Assembly (NCBI RefSeq): GCF_000718255.1
Contig: NZ_JOFJ01000021.1
Coordinates: 1-64,000 of the forward strand
DNA length: 64,000 nucleotides
Direction of reading: 5' to 3'
DNA from: Spirillospora albida
Lineage (GTDB): Bacteria; Actinomycetota; Actinomycetes; Streptosporangiales; Streptosporangiaceae
The position numbers and the translations under genes were made by a program. The notes beneath the pieces are model-generated. The model saw only the letters and a list, made by a program, of their open reading frames with translations, was not told the origin of the DNA and made no database searches. Positions 34,413 to 43,385 of this stretch are shown piece after piece. Positions within the stretch are counted from its first letter, which is position 1, and each line of letters starts with the position of its first letter.

Positions 34413-35360
34413 ATGAGCTTCCCGCCGATGCCCGGGTACGACACCATCAACCTGGTCTCCGACCTGGAGCCGGTGGCGGCCGTGCGGGACGGCGAGATCG
34501 GCGAGCGGATGCGCGCCTACCCCCGGCTGCTGCCCGCCGGGTCCCCCGACTTCGGGTTCGCCGAGCAGCGCGGCCGGGAGTGGCGCGTCCGCTACGCGGG
34601 CGCGACCGAGCCGTCCGAGGCCCGGCACGCCCTCGGCCGCCACCTGCGCGGCGCGGCGGCGGGCGCCCCCGACGCCGCCGGCCTGCTCGCCGCCGCCGGA
34701 CGCCTCGACCCCGAGGACGGCGCGCAGGACCGGCGGGACGACTGGCCGGTCCGCGACCGGCGGTTCCGCATCATCCGGATCGAGAAGTTCACCCTGCTCG
34801 GCGACAGGACGATGGAGCCGCCCCGCCCCACCGACGACGCGCCCGCCGCCGACCCGCCGCTCGCCGACCACCTGCTCGACCCGCGCGCCCCGGCGGGCCA
34901 GTGGGAGGCGCAGCTGCGGCTGAACCTGATCGCCTACACGCCTCTGCCGCCGGGCGTCCCGCCGGCCGTCCGGGAGGAGGCGCGCGAGGCGATGCGCACG
35001 CACCCCGGGCTCGTCCTGCTGCCCCCGACGTTCACCGTCGTCGAGGTCAAGGGCGCCGCGTGGGAGCCGCTGACCGGCGGGAGCACCCCGCGGCAGGCCG
35101 TCGGCAACCTGGCGGGCTACTTCATCGACCTGCTCCCCCGCCTCCGCGCGTTCCGGAACGACCCGCCGACCGGCGCGGAGCTCGCGGAGTGGGCGCGCGC
35201 GAGCGCGGAGATCAGGGCGTCGTCCGGCCACGACATCGAGGTGATCGGCCGCCGGTTCCGCGTCGTCCGCGTCTCACGCCTGATCCGGCTCGGCCGGGAC
35301 GGCCCCGAGGGCACCCGCCCGTCCGACCAGGACCGCTGCGGCGCCGACCGGGGCCTTTGA
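34413..35360 (+). CDS. DUF5954 family protein
   Basis: ATG 34413 (aggatgg upstream) begins MSFPPMPGYDTINLVSDLEP, the usual start of this family; 315 residues. There are two repeats of a strand-rich unit: WRVRYAGATEPSEARHALGRHL with RRFRIIRIEKFTLLGD, and later FTVVEVKGAAWEPLTGGSTPRQA with GRRFRVVRVSRLIRLG, so the protein probably arose by internal duplication. DUF5954 is actinobacteria-specific with no known reaction. It is followed convergently by the roadblock gene. Confidence 0.85.
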   Translation: MSFPPMPGYDTINLVSDLEPVAAVRDGEIGERMRAYPRLLPAGSPDFGFAEQRGREWRVRYAGATEPSEARHALGRHLRGAAAGAPDAAGLLAAAGRLDPEDGAQDRRDDWPVRDRRFRIIRIEKFTLLGDRTMEPPRPTDDAPAADPPLADHLLDPRAPAGQWEAQLRLNLIAYTPLPPGVPPAVREEAREAMRTHPGLVLLPPTFTVVEVKGAAWEPLTGGSTPRQAVGNLAGYFIDLLPRLRAFRNDPPTGAELAEWARASAEIRASSGHDIEVIGRRFRVVRVSRLIRLGRDGPEGTRPSDQDRCGADRGL

Positions 35361-35370
35361 CGCCGCCGGG

Positions 35371-35778
35371 TCAGAACGTGGGCCGGGGCTGGGAGGACAG
35401 ATGCTCGCCCACCCGCTTCACCAGGACGGCCATCTCGTAGCTGATCGTGCCCGGGTCCACGTTCGCGTCGCTGAGAACGGTCAGGGACGCGCCCTCGCCG
35501 GCGGCGGTGACGAACAGGAAGGCGTTCTCCATCTCGATGATGCTCTGGTGGACGGAGCCGCCCTGGAAGCGGCGGCGGGCGCCCTGCGCGAGGCTCTGCA
35601 GGCCGGCGGCCAGCGCGGACAGGTAGTCGGCGTCCGCGCGGGTCAGTCCGGCGGACGCGCCCATCAGCAGGCCGTCGGCGGACTGCACCACGGCCATCGT
35701 CACCTCGGGGACCCGCTCCACGAGGCCGTTGATGAGCCAGTCGAGGTGGCCGGACGTCTCGGTCCGCTGCGTCGTCAC
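35371..35778 (-). CDS. Roadblock/LC7-domain protein (CvnB-like), downstream of a GMC oxidoreductase
   Basis: The GTG start at 35778 follows gaaggag; 135 residues. The roadblock fold is clear: LDWLINGLVERVPEVTMAVVQSADGLLMGASAGL (about 12-45, region only), ADYLSALAAGLQSLAQGARRRF, and SLTVLSDANVDPGTISYEMAVLVKRVG. It is the same type as the conservon protein at 39994 but lacks adjacent CvnA, CvnC and CvnD. It may be a second, spare partner of the conservon GTPase at 40745. It lies 21 bases after the GMC oxidoreductase stop on the same strand. Confidence 0.9.
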   Translation of the reverse strand: MTTQRTETSGHLDWLINGLVERVPEVTMAVVQSADGLLMGASAGLTRADADYLSALAAGLQSLAQGARRRFQGGSVHQSIIEMENAFLFVTAAGEGASLTVLSDANVDPGTISYEMAVLVKRVGEHLSSQPRPTF

Positions 35779-35799
35779 GGGGTGTTCTCCTTCGTCGGG

Positions 35800-37380
35800 T
35801 CAGGCGCCGGAGCGGATGAGTTCCGCGGCGCGCCACGCCATCGCCATGATCGGTCCGTTCAGGTTGCCCGACACCATCGACGGCAGGACGGAGCAGTCCA
35901 CGACGCGGAGGGCCTCGACGCCCCGGACGCGGAGCGCCCCGTCGACGACGTCGGTGCCGTCCGGGCCCATCGCGCAGGTGCCGATGGTGTGGTAGCCGCA
36001 GTAGCCCTGGTCGAGGGCGGCGTCGATGACGTCCTGCGGGTCCCGGACGCGGGGTCCGGGGTCGATCTCGGCCTGGACGCGGCCGGCGATCGGGTCGTGG
36101 GTGAACAGCTCGCGCACGCGGTGGAAGATGTCGACGCCGACCTTCCGGTCGTGGTCGGAGGTGAGGTAGCCGGGGTCGATGTCGACGGGGGCGTCGGGGT
36201 CGGCGGACGTGATGCGCAGGCTCCCCTCGCTGTCGGGCCGCAGGATGTAGCCGAGCGCGCTCATGCCGGGTTCGCGCTCGAGGCGGAGCGCCTTGCCGGG
36301 CACCTGCGGCGCGGCGGAGAACGGCGCGAAGAGGAACTGGGCGTCGGGACGGTCGAGCCCGGGGCGCGACTTGAAGAACCCGATGACGTCGTAGGCGGGG
36401 ACGGCGAGCGGGCCGCGCCGGGACGCGAGGTACTTCAGGCCGGCGAGGGCCTGCCGGGGGCCGGTGCCGAGCAGCCGGTTGTAGCCGAGGTCGTCCTTGA
36501 GGCGGAATTGGAGTTTGAAGCAGCGGTGCTCGCGGAGGCGGGCGCCGACATTCGGGCTGTCGACGAGAACGTCCACTCCGGCGTCGCGCAGGACATCGGC
36601 GGGACCGATGCCGGAAAGCTGAAGAAGTTTCGGAGTGGCCAGGCTGCCGGTGGCGATGATCACTTCGGCGTTCGCGCGATAGTCGCCGGCCCGAGTGGCG
36701 ACTCCGATCGCGCGGCCACTTTCGGCCAGAATTCGCGTGGCATGGGCGTCGGTGACAACGGTCAGATTGGGACGTTTCTCTGCCGGCCGGAGGAACGCGT
36801 GGGCCGCGCTGACGCGGCGGCCGTCCCGGATCGTGGACATGGCGTAGCCGATGCGCTCGTCATCGGATTCGTTGAGGTCCTGGACGCGCCGCCAGCCGAG
36901 CCGCCCCGCCGACTCCATGGCCTCCTCGCACAGCTCCTCGGCGACGGCCGCCGTCGAGATCGGGAGGGGGCCGCCGACCCCCCTGGTGGCGGTGCCTCCG
37001 AGGGCGTTGTCCTCGATCTCCTTGAAGACGGGAAGGAGCACGTCCCAGGCCCAGTCCGGGTCGCCGAGCGCGTCGTAGTCGGCGCGCGCTCCGCGGTTGT
37101 AGACCATGCCGTTGATGGCGCTGGAGCCGCCGAGCGTCCGGCCCCGCACCCAGTCCTCGACGCGTCCGGACGGCCCGATCGGCCGGACGGGGAAATGCCA
37201 GGCCAGGGACGGATGGTCCATGAGCAGGCCGAACCCTTTGGGAATGCGGATCAGCGGACTGCGGTCGCGTCCGCCGGCCTCCAGAAGGAGCACCGTGACA
37301 TCCGGGTCGGCGGAGAGCCGGTCGGCGAGCACGCAACCGGCGGATCCGGCTCCGACGATGATGTAGTCGAAATCGTGCAA
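35800..37380 (-). CDS. GMC-family FAD-dependent oxidoreductase (choline dehydrogenase-like)
   Basis: TTG 37380 is preceded by aaggag with five-base spacing, giving 526 residues beginning with the FAD-binding DYIIVGAGSAGCVLADRLS. Other GMC signatures are WVRGRTLGGSSAINGMVYNRG (about 81-101), EVIIATGSLATPKLLQLSGIGP (about 253-274) and the catalytic C-terminal region GYHTIGTCAMG with SGNLNGPIMAMAWRAAE. The family oxidises alcohols using FAD and oxygen or a carrier; choline, ethylene glycol and steroid alcohols are known substrates. A longer reading of about 110 extra residues upstream is non-coding. It precedes a roadblock gene in one transcript. Confidence 0.9.
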   Translation of the reverse strand: MHDFDYIIVGAGSAGCVLADRLSADPDVTVLLLEAGGRDRSPLIRIPKGFGLLMDHPSLAWHFPVRPIGPSGRVEDWVRGRTLGGSSAINGMVYNRGARADYDALGDPDWAWDVLLPVFKEIEDNALGGTATRGVGGPLPISTAAVAEELCEEAMESAGRLGWRRVQDLNESDDERIGYAMSTIRDGRRVSAAHAFLRPAEKRPNLTVVTDAHATRILAESGRAIGVATRAGDYRANAEVIIATGSLATPKLLQLSGIGPADVLRDAGVDVLVDSPNVGARLREHRCFKLQFRLKDDLGYNRLLGTGPRQALAGLKYLASRRGPLAVPAYDVIGFFKSRPGLDRPDAQFLFAPFSAAPQVPGKALRLEREPGMSALGYILRPDSEGSLRITSADPDAPVDIDPGYLTSDHDRKVGVDIFHRVRELFTHDPIAGRVQAEIDPGPRVRDPQDVIDAALDQGYCGYHTIGTCAMGPDGTDVVDGALRVRGVEALRVVDCSVLPSMVSGNLNGPIMAMAWRAAELIRSGA

Positions 37381-37567
37381 GAGGGCTCCTTCGTCTCCGC
37401 GCGATAATCCCACCGGTGCCACCCGAAGATCCACAAAATGGTTACAGTCGTGCAAATCGCCCGCTACCGTAACGCGGTGTTCCGTCCCGCATGATCGAGT
37501 TGAGAGACGCGACGATGAACGATGTGAACGCCCGCCCGGCCCTCCGCGCGGAACGGCGTCCCGCACG

Positions 37568-39997
37568 ATGAGGGCGCGCCGGGGGTCGATCCGCTTCACG
37601 CTGTTCGGCCTGCTCACGATCCCGCTCGTCTCGCTCGTCGCGCTCTGGGGCTTCGCGGCGCAGGGGGCGGTCTCGGACGCGCTCGAGAAGCGCAACCTCG
37701 ACACCGTCAACCGGGTCTACGGCGACGCCGCCACCGCCATGCTCGTCCAGGTCGCGCAGGAGCGGACCGAGTCGGTGATGTGGCTGAGCGCCCGCGGGCA
37801 GCTCCCCCGGACGGCGATGGACGCGCAGCGCCGCCGCACCGACGGCACCCTCGACAGCGTCCGGCGGGCCTTCCGGTCCGACTCGTTCCGCCGCGGGCTG
37901 AACGACGAGATGAAGCAGCGGCTCGCCACCATGGAGAGCAAGATCGACCAGCTGGGCGCCGTCCGGCAGGGCATCGACTCCGGGACGACCGCGAAGCTCA
38001 CCGTCTTCAACTCCTACAACGACGTCATGGACGCGCACTTCGGCCTGGTCTTCCGGATGATCGGAATCAAGGACCACACGATCTACCGCCAGGCGTACCA
38101 GCTCACCCAGGCGTCCCTCGCGCAGGAGCTCGCCGCGCGCTCGGCGACGCTCGGCGGCGGCGCCCTCATCGCGGGCGGGGTGATGTCGGCCGACGAGCGG
38201 GCCACGTTCACCCGGCTCGTCAACGAGCAGCGGTACCTTATGGCGGACTCCATCGCCCAGTTCGAGCCGCGGATCAGCGCGCCCTACGCGCAGCTGCTCG
38301 CGTCCCCCGCGTACCGGGAGCTCCGGGCGCTGGAGGACCGCATCATGGCGCATCCCGGCGGCAGGGCCCGGCTGCCCATCAAGCCCATGGCGTGGAAGAC
38401 GGCGACCGAGACCTACATCGGCGGTCTCGCCAGGGCGCTCGGCGTGTCCCGCAACATCCTCGGCGAGCGGTCGAAGTCGTCCGGCGACGCGATCCTGCTG
38501 CGCCTGGGGCTGGTCGGCGGCGTCGGCCTCCTCGCCGTCCTGCTGTCGGCGTTCCTGATGCTGCGGTTCGGCCGCCGCGTCAGCCGGGAGCTGAACGGCC
38601 TGCGGTCGGCGGCGCGCGAGCTCGCCGAGCAGCGGCTGCCCGAGGTCGTCGGCCGGCTGAGCCGCGGCGAGGACGTCTGCCCGGACGAGGCGGCGCCGCC
38701 GCTGCGGATCGGGAGGACCGCCGAGGTGGCGGACGTCGCGGAGGCGTTCTCGTCCGTGCAGCGGACCGCGGTGGAGGCGGCCATCGGCCAGGCCGACATG
38801 CGCAAGGCCGTCAACCAGGTGTTCCGGAACCTGGCCCGCCGCAACCAGTCGCTGCTGCACCGGCAGCTGACCATGCTCGACACGCTGGAGCGGAAGGCGA
38901 GCGATCCGGAGGAACTGGAGGACCTGTTCCGGATCGACCACCTCACGACCCGCATGCGCCGGCACGCGGAGGGCCTGATCATCCTGTCCGGCGCGACGCC
39001 GGGCCGCGGCTGGCGCCGCCCGGTCAAGGTCCTGGACGTGCTGCGCGGCGCGATCGGCGAGATCGAGGACTACCAGCGGGTCGAGGTCGCGAGCAACGCC
39101 GAGGAGTCGGTCGTCGGCGGCGCCGTCGCGGACCTCATCCACCTGCTGGCGGAGCTGGTCGAGAACGCGGTCTCGTTCTCCCCGCCGAACACCCACGTCG
39201 AGATCAACGCGGGGCTGGTCGGGAACGGGTTCGTGGTCGAGATCCACGACCGCGGGCTCGGCATGAGCCCGGAGCGGCTCGCCGCGGTCAACGAGCAGCT
39301 CGCCCGGCCGCCGGAGTTCAGCCTGTCGGACGGCGACCAGCTCGGCCTGTTCGTCGTCGGGCACCTCGCCCACAAGCACGGCATCCGGGTGTCGCTCGTC
39401 CCGAACGCCTACGGCGGCCTGAAGACCATCGTGCTGCTGCCGCACCTCCTCGTGGTGACGCCGGACGAGATGCGCGAGGGCATCGGCCAGGAGCCCCCGG
39501 AGCCCGAGGCGCGGCCGGAGTTCCCGACCGGCCCGCAGCCCGCGTACGAGACGGGGCCTCAGGCGGTGTACGAGACCGGGCCGCAGGCTTCCGTCGGCGC
39601 GCACCACGTCCCGCGGCACATGGCCCAGCCCCAACCCCAGCCCGAGCCGCAAACGCAGCCGCGAACGCAGCCGCAGGCCGCGCCGGTACCGGTGACCGTG
39701 CCGGCGCAGGGACCGGCGGCGGAGGACGCGAACGGCGGGAACGGCGCGAACGGCGCGACCCACGCGGGCATGCCGCGCCGGGTGCGCCGCGCGAACCTGG
39801 CGCCCGAGTTGCGGGGCGGCGGCGCGAACGGCACCGGGGAGACGCCCCGTCCGGGCGGCCGGTCGCCGGACCGGGCGCGGTCCGTCATGGCCTCGATGCA
39901 GAGCGGGTGGCAGCGCGGGCGCGCGACGCCCACCGGTGCGGACGACTCAGGCGACCGGGAACCCGACCCCGGCGCCGGGAACCGAGGTGAGCGATGA
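37568..39997 (+). CDS. cvnA: Conservon sensor histidine kinase-like protein (CvnA) with NIT domain
   Basis: 809 residues. The N-terminus has a transmembrane segment (FTLFGLLTIPLVSLVALWGF, about 9-28), an extracytoplasmic nitrate/nitrite-sensing-like domain (about 45-290), a second span (LGLVGGVGLLAVLLSAFLML, about 314-333) and a HAMP-like linker. The kinase core lacks a classical H-box but has RNLARRNQSLLHRQLTMLD (about 419-437) and an ATPase with ELVENAVSFSPP and DRGLGMS. The C-terminal 190 residues are Pro/Gln-rich and disordered. In streptomycetes CvnA-D form a membrane complex resembling eukaryotic G-protein signalling. The stop overlaps cvnB by four bases. Confidence 0.92.
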   Translation: MRARRGSIRFTLFGLLTIPLVSLVALWGFAAQGAVSDALEKRNLDTVNRVYGDAATAMLVQVAQERTESVMWLSARGQLPRTAMDAQRRRTDGTLDSVRRAFRSDSFRRGLNDEMKQRLATMESKIDQLGAVRQGIDSGTTAKLTVFNSYNDVMDAHFGLVFRMIGIKDHTIYRQAYQLTQASLAQELAARSATLGGGALIAGGVMSADERATFTRLVNEQRYLMADSIAQFEPRISAPYAQLLASPAYRELRALEDRIMAHPGGRARLPIKPMAWKTATETYIGGLARALGVSRNILGERSKSSGDAILLRLGLVGGVGLLAVLLSAFLMLRFGRRVSRELNGLRSAARELAEQRLPEVVGRLSRGEDVCPDEAAPPLRIGRTAEVADVAEAFSSVQRTAVEAAIGQADMRKAVNQVFRNLARRNQSLLHRQLTMLDTLERKASDPEELEDLFRIDHLTTRMRRHAEGLIILSGATPGRGWRRPVKVLDVLRGAIGEIEDYQRVEVASNAEESVVGGAVADLIHLLAELVENAVSFSPPNTHVEINAGLVGNGFVVEIHDRGLGMSPERLAAVNEQLARPPEFSLSDGDQLGLFVVGHLAHKHGIRVSLVPNAYGGLKTIVLLPHLLVVTPDEMREGIGQEPPEPEARPEFPTGPQPAYETGPQAVYETGPQASVGAHHVPRHMAQPQPQPEPQTQPRTQPQAAPVPVTVPAQGPAAEDANGGNGANGATHAGMPRRVRRANLAPELRGGGANGTGETPRPGGRSPDRARSVMASMQSGWQRGRATPTGADDSGDREPDPGAGNRGER

Positions 39998-40386
39998 CCA
40001 TGCCCCGCACGGCCTCCGAGGTGGAGCGGCTGCTCGACGGCCTGGCCGGACGCGTCTCCGGCGTGGCGGGCGCGGTCGTGCTGTCCCGCCGGGGACTCGT
40101 CGTCGCGGCGTCCGGCGGCCTGAGCCAGGAGGACGCGGAGCACCTGTCCGCCCTGGTGTCCGGCGTCCAGGGCCTCGCGCGCGGCGCGTGCCGCCGGTTC
40201 GACGGCGGATCGGTGCTGCAGAGCGTCATCGAGATGGACACGGTGATCCTTTTCATGGCCCCGGCCGGGGAGGCCGCCACGGTCGCCGTGCTCGCCCGCG
40301 CCGACGCCGACGCGGGCGCGATCGCCTACGAGATCGCGGAACTCGCGACCCGGCTCGCCGACGCGGGTGCGGGCTCGGCGGGGTGA
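39994..40386 (+). CDS. cvnB: Conservon roadblock/LC7 protein (CvnB)
   Basis: 130 residues, coupled to cvnA by ATGA. The roadblock domain has VERLLDGLAGRVSGVAGAVV, SRRGLVVAASGGLSQEDAEH and GACRRFDGGSVLQSVIEMDT. These proteins are thought to modulate the nucleotide state of the CvnD GTPase, as MglB does for MglA. It differs from the second roadblock protein at 35371, so the two may compete for one GTPase. Confidence 0.92.
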   Translation: MTMPRTASEVERLLDGLAGRVSGVAGAVVLSRRGLVVAASGGLSQEDAEHLSALVSGVQGLARGACRRFDGGSVLQSVIEMDTVILFMAPAGEAATVAVLARADADAGAIAYEIAELATRLADAGAGSAG

Positions 40387-40392
40387 CCGGCG

Positions 40393-40764
40393 ATGGCGCC
40401 GAAGGACAGATGGCTCGACCAGGACGCCGGACCGGTGGTCCGGCCCTACACCCTCACCCGGGGCCGGACGCGGCCGCGCGGTGACGCCCTCGACCTCATC
40501 GTCGTCCTGGAGGCGACGAACATCCCGGAGAGCCCGCGGCTGCGGCTGAGCCCGGAGCACCGGATGCTGCTGGCGCTGTGCCGGCGGCCGATCGCGTTCG
40601 CCGACCTGGCGTCGGAGGTGGACCTGCCGGTCGGCGTGGTCCGCGTCCTGGTGGACGACCTGCGCGACGAGAACCTGGTCCGGGCGCTGAAGCCGACCCC
40701 GGCGGGCGACGCGCCCGACGAGTTCGTACTAAGGAAGCTGCTGCATGGACTCCGCGCACTTTGA
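40393..40764 (+). CDS. cvnC: Conservon DUF742 protein (CvnC)
   Basis: 123 residues with the DUF742 signature VVRPYTLTRGRTRPRG near the start (about 14-29), then a winged-helix-like body ending in CRRPIAFADLASEVDLPVGVVRVLVDDLRDENLV (about 66-99, region only). CvnC proteins may bind DNA or the membrane complex. The end overlaps the start of cvnD by 20 bases, so the two are translationally coupled. Confidence 0.92.
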   Translation: MAPKDRWLDQDAGPVVRPYTLTRGRTRPRGDALDLIVVLEATNIPESPRLRLSPEHRMLLALCRRPIAFADLASEVDLPVGVVRVLVDDLRDENLVRALKPTPAGDAPDEFVLRKLLHGLRAL

Positions 40765-41374
40765 GACAGCGCCCCCCGGAACCGCCGGGACCGGCGCGCC
40801 GCCCGACGCGGACCGCCCGATCACCGCGAAGATCCTCATCGCGGGGGGCTTCGGCGTGGGCAAGACGACGATGGTGGGCGCGATCAGCGAGATCCGCCCC
40901 CTGCGCACCGAGGAGCTCCTCACCGACCGGAGCGTCGGGGTGGACGACACGGCGGGCGTGGACCGCAAGACCAGCACCACGGTCGCGATGGACTTCGGCC
41001 GCATCACGCTCGAGGACAACCTGATCCTGTACCTGTTCGGGACGCCCGGCCAGCAGCGGTTCTGGTTCATGTGGGACGAGCTGGCGCACGGCGCGATCGG
41101 CGCGGTCGTCCTCGCCGACGTGCGGCGGCTCGCGGACTGCTTCCCGGCCGTCGACTACTTCGAGGACCGCGGCACCCCGTTCGTCGTGGCGGTGAACTGC
41201 TTCGACGGGGCGGCCCGGAAGGATCCGCGGGACGTGCGGATCGCGCTCGACCTGGAGGAGACGGTCCCGCTGGTGATGTGCGACGTCCGGCACCGCGAGT
41301 CGGCGAAGGGCGTGCTGATCACGATGATCGAGCACGTGCTGGGCGACGCGACGGTGCGGACCGGCGTCATCTGA
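40745..41374 (+). CDS. cvnD: Conservon Ras-like GTP-binding protein (CvnD)
   Basis: 209 residues with G1 GGFGVGKTT (34-42), a Thr-rich switch I (DRKTSTTVAMDFG), G3 LFGTPGQQRF, and G4 AVNCFDG in place of NKxD, a known variation of this family. It should cycle between GTP and GDP in step with CvnA and CvnB. No P450 or other extra conservon member follows; the operon ends with a hairpin and a convergent catabolic operon. Confidence 0.93.
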   Translation: MDSAHFETAPPGTAGTGAPPDADRPITAKILIAGGFGVGKTTMVGAISEIRPLRTEELLTDRSVGVDDTAGVDRKTSTTVAMDFGRITLEDNLILYLFGTPGQQRFWFMWDELAHGAIGAVVLADVRRLADCFPAVDYFEDRGTPFVVAVNCFDGAARKDPRDVRIALDLEETVPLVMCDVRHRESAKGVLITMIEHVLGDATVRTGVI

Positions 41375-41387
41375 CCCGGGGCGGACG

Positions 41388-41417
41388 ACGCCCTCCGCCC
41401 CGGGGGACGGAGGGCGT
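41388..41417. terminator. Terminator between conservon and hsa operons
   Basis: ACGCCCTCCG (41388-41397) is perfectly complementary to CGGAGGGCGT (41408-41417), 10-base loop, in the 55-bp gap between two converging operons. Confidence 0.7.
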
Positions 41418-41428
41418 GCCCGCGGGGT

Positions 41429-42475
41429 TCAGGAGGCGTTCTTCTCCGCGTCCCTCTCGGCGGCCAGTTCCAGCGCGATGTCGATGAGCTGGTCCTCCTG
41501 CCCGCCGATGAGCTTGCGCTCGCCGGCGCGGACGAGGATCTGGGCGCCGGAGACGCCGTAGCGCTCGGCGTGCCGGGCGGCGTGCTTGAGGAAGCTGGAG
41601 TACACGCCCGCGTAACCCATCATGATCTCCATGCGGCCGAGGAGGCACTCGGAGTCCATGACGGGGCGGACGACGTCCTCCGCCGCGTCCACGATCTTCA
41701 TGACGTCGATGCCGGTGCGGATGCCGAGCTTCTCGCAGACGGCGACGAACGCCTCGACGGGGGTGTTGCCCGCGCCGGCGCCGAGCCGGCGGACCGACCC
41801 GTCGATCTGCTTCGCCCCGGCCCGGACGGCGAGGACGCTGTTGGCGACGCCGAGGCCGAGGTTCTCGTGGCCGTGGAAGCCGACCTGCGCGTCGTCGCCG
41901 AGTTCGGTGACGAGGGCGGCGATGCGGTCGGAGGTGTCCTCCATGATGAGGGCGCCCGCCGAGTCGACGACGTACACGCACTGGCAGCCCGCGTCCGCCA
42001 TGATGCGGGCCTGCTTCGCGAGGACCTCCGGCGGCTGGGAGTGCGACATCATCAGGAAGCCGACGGTCTCCAGGCCGAGCTCGCGGGCGAGGCCGAAGTG
42101 CTGGACGGACACGTCCGCCTCGGTGCAGTGCGTCGCGATGCGGCACACGGACCCGCCGTTGTCGGCGGCCTCGCGGATGTCGTCCTTGACGCCGACGCCC
42201 GGCAGCATCAGGAATGCGATCTTGGCCTGGGTGGCGGTCTTCACCGCTGCCTTGATCAGCTCCTGCTCGGGCGTCCTGGAGAACCCGTAGGTGAAGGACG
42301 AGCCGCCAAGGCCGTCGCCGTGCGTGACCTCGATGACGGGGACGCCCGCCGCGTCCAGCGCCGCGACGACGTCCACGACGTGCTCCAGCGTGAACTGGTG
42401 GCGCTTGGCGTGCGAGCCGTCCCGCAGCGAGGAGTCGGTGATCCGGATGTCGAGGGTGCCGGAGTAGGGCGCCAT
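41429..42475 (-). CDS. hsaF: 4-hydroxy-2-oxoacid aldolase (HsaF/DmpG type)
   Basis: 348 residues. The HMGL-like TIM barrel begins with RITDSSLRDGSHAKRHQFT (about 10-28), where Asp and Arg are catalytic, and has the metal-binding HGHENLG (about 199-205). The C-terminal part (YAGVYSSFLKHAARHAERYGV) is the helix that docks the dehydrogenase. It splits a 4-hydroxy-2-oxoacid into pyruvate and an aldehyde channelled to the partner at 42477. In steroid degradation this is 4-hydroxy-2-oxohexanoate to pyruvate and propanal. The start lies one base after the partner's stop. The hsa assignment rests on the neighbouring steroid operon; a phenol/biphenyl pathway is the alternative. Confidence 0.92.
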   Translation of the reverse strand: MAPYSGTLDIRITDSSLRDGSHAKRHQFTLEHVVDVVAALDAAGVPVIEVTHGDGLGGSSFTYGFSRTPEQELIKAAVKTATQAKIAFLMLPGVGVKDDIREAADNGGSVCRIATHCTEADVSVQHFGLARELGLETVGFLMMSHSQPPEVLAKQARIMADAGCQCVYVVDSAGALIMEDTSDRIAALVTELGDDAQVGFHGHENLGLGVANSVLAVRAGAKQIDGSVRRLGAGAGNTPVEAFVAVCEKLGIRTGIDVMKIVDAAEDVVRPVMDSECLLGRMEIMMGYAGVYSSFLKHAARHAERYGVSGAQILVRAGERKLIGGQEDQLIDIALELAAERDAEKNAS

Positions 42476-42476
42476 C

Positions 42477-43376
42477 TCAGTCCTCCTTCGCGGTGATCTG
42501 CGCGGCGAACGCCTCGCCGACACGGGTCGCGGCGGCGGTCATGATGTCGAGGTTGCCGGAGTAGGGCGGCAGGAAGTCGCCGGCGCCCTCGATCTCCAGG
42601 AAGACCGCGACGCGCGCCATCCCGCCGTTGACGTCGGACGGCTCGTCGAACTGCGGCTCGGCGCGCAGCCGGTAGCCGGGCACGTAGCCCTGGACCTCGG
42701 CGACCACGTCGTGGATCGATTCGAGGATCTTGTCGCGGTCGGCGTCGGGCGCGATCGAGCAGAAGATCGTGTCGCGCATCATCACGGGCGGCTCGGCCGG
42801 GTTCAGAATGATGATCGCCTTGCCGCGCTTCGCGCCGCCGATCGTCTCGATGCCCTTGGCGGTGGTGCGGGTGAACTCGTCGATGTTCGCGCGGGTGCCG
42901 GGGCCGGCGGACACCGACGACACGGACGCGACGATCTCGGCGTAGTCGACCTCGGCGACCCGGGACACCGCGTAGACCATGGGGATCGTGGCCTGGCCGC
43001 CGCAGGTGATGAGGTTGACGTTCGGGGCGTCCAGGTGGGCGCGCAGGTTGGCCGGCGGGATGATCGCGGGGCCGACGGCGGCGGGCGTCAGGTCGATCGC
43101 CGTGATGCCCGCCTCCCGGTAGCGGGGCGCGGCGGCGCGGTGCACGTAGGCCGAGGTGGCCTCGAAGACGAGGTCGGGCGGCTCGGGCCGGGACAGCAGC
43201 CAGTCGATGCCCTCGGCGCTGGCCTCCAGCCCCAGCTTGGCGGCGCGGGCGAGGCCCTCGCTCCCGGGGTCGACGCCGACCATGTAGCGGGGCTCGATGT
43301 TCTCGCTGCGCAGCAGCTTGTAGAGCAGGTCGGTGCCGATGTTGCCGGGGCCGACGATCGCGGCGGTCGCCGCCAT
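42477..43376 (-). CDS. hsaG: Acylating aldehyde dehydrogenase (HsaG/DmpF type)
   Basis: 299 residues. NAD-binding AAIVGPGNIGTDL lies at the N-terminus, the catalytic cysteine in NLITCGGQATIPMVYA (about Cys123), and EFTRTTAKGIETIGGAKRGKAIIILNP further on. It converts the aldehyde delivered by the aldolase to an acyl-CoA (propionyl-CoA for the steroid pathway). Aldolase and dehydrogenase form a tunnel-linked complex, consistent with their adjacent genes. The stop is separated by one base from the aldolase start. Confidence 0.93.
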   Translation of the reverse strand: MAATAAIVGPGNIGTDLLYKLLRSENIEPRYMVGVDPGSEGLARAAKLGLEASAEGIDWLLSRPEPPDLVFEATSAYVHRAAAPRYREAGITAIDLTPAAVGPAIIPPANLRAHLDAPNVNLITCGGQATIPMVYAVSRVAEVDYAEIVASVSSVSAGPGTRANIDEFTRTTAKGIETIGGAKRGKAIIILNPAEPPVMMRDTIFCSIAPDADRDKILESIHDVVAEVQGYVPGYRLRAEPQFDEPSDVNGGMARVAVFLEIEGAGDFLPPYSGNLDIMTAAATRVGEAFAAQITAKED

Positions 43377-43385
43377 GGTTTCCTC

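Noticed and set aside
31161..35231. 1,356-codon open frame on the minus strand
   Set aside because: Shadow frame crossing several real genes on both strands; Arg/Pro/Gly-rich composition without any domain.
31766..35440. 1,224-codon open frame on the plus strand
   Set aside because: Shadow of the beta-helix, TetR, DUF2236 and DUF5954 genes; low-complexity Arg/Gly composition.
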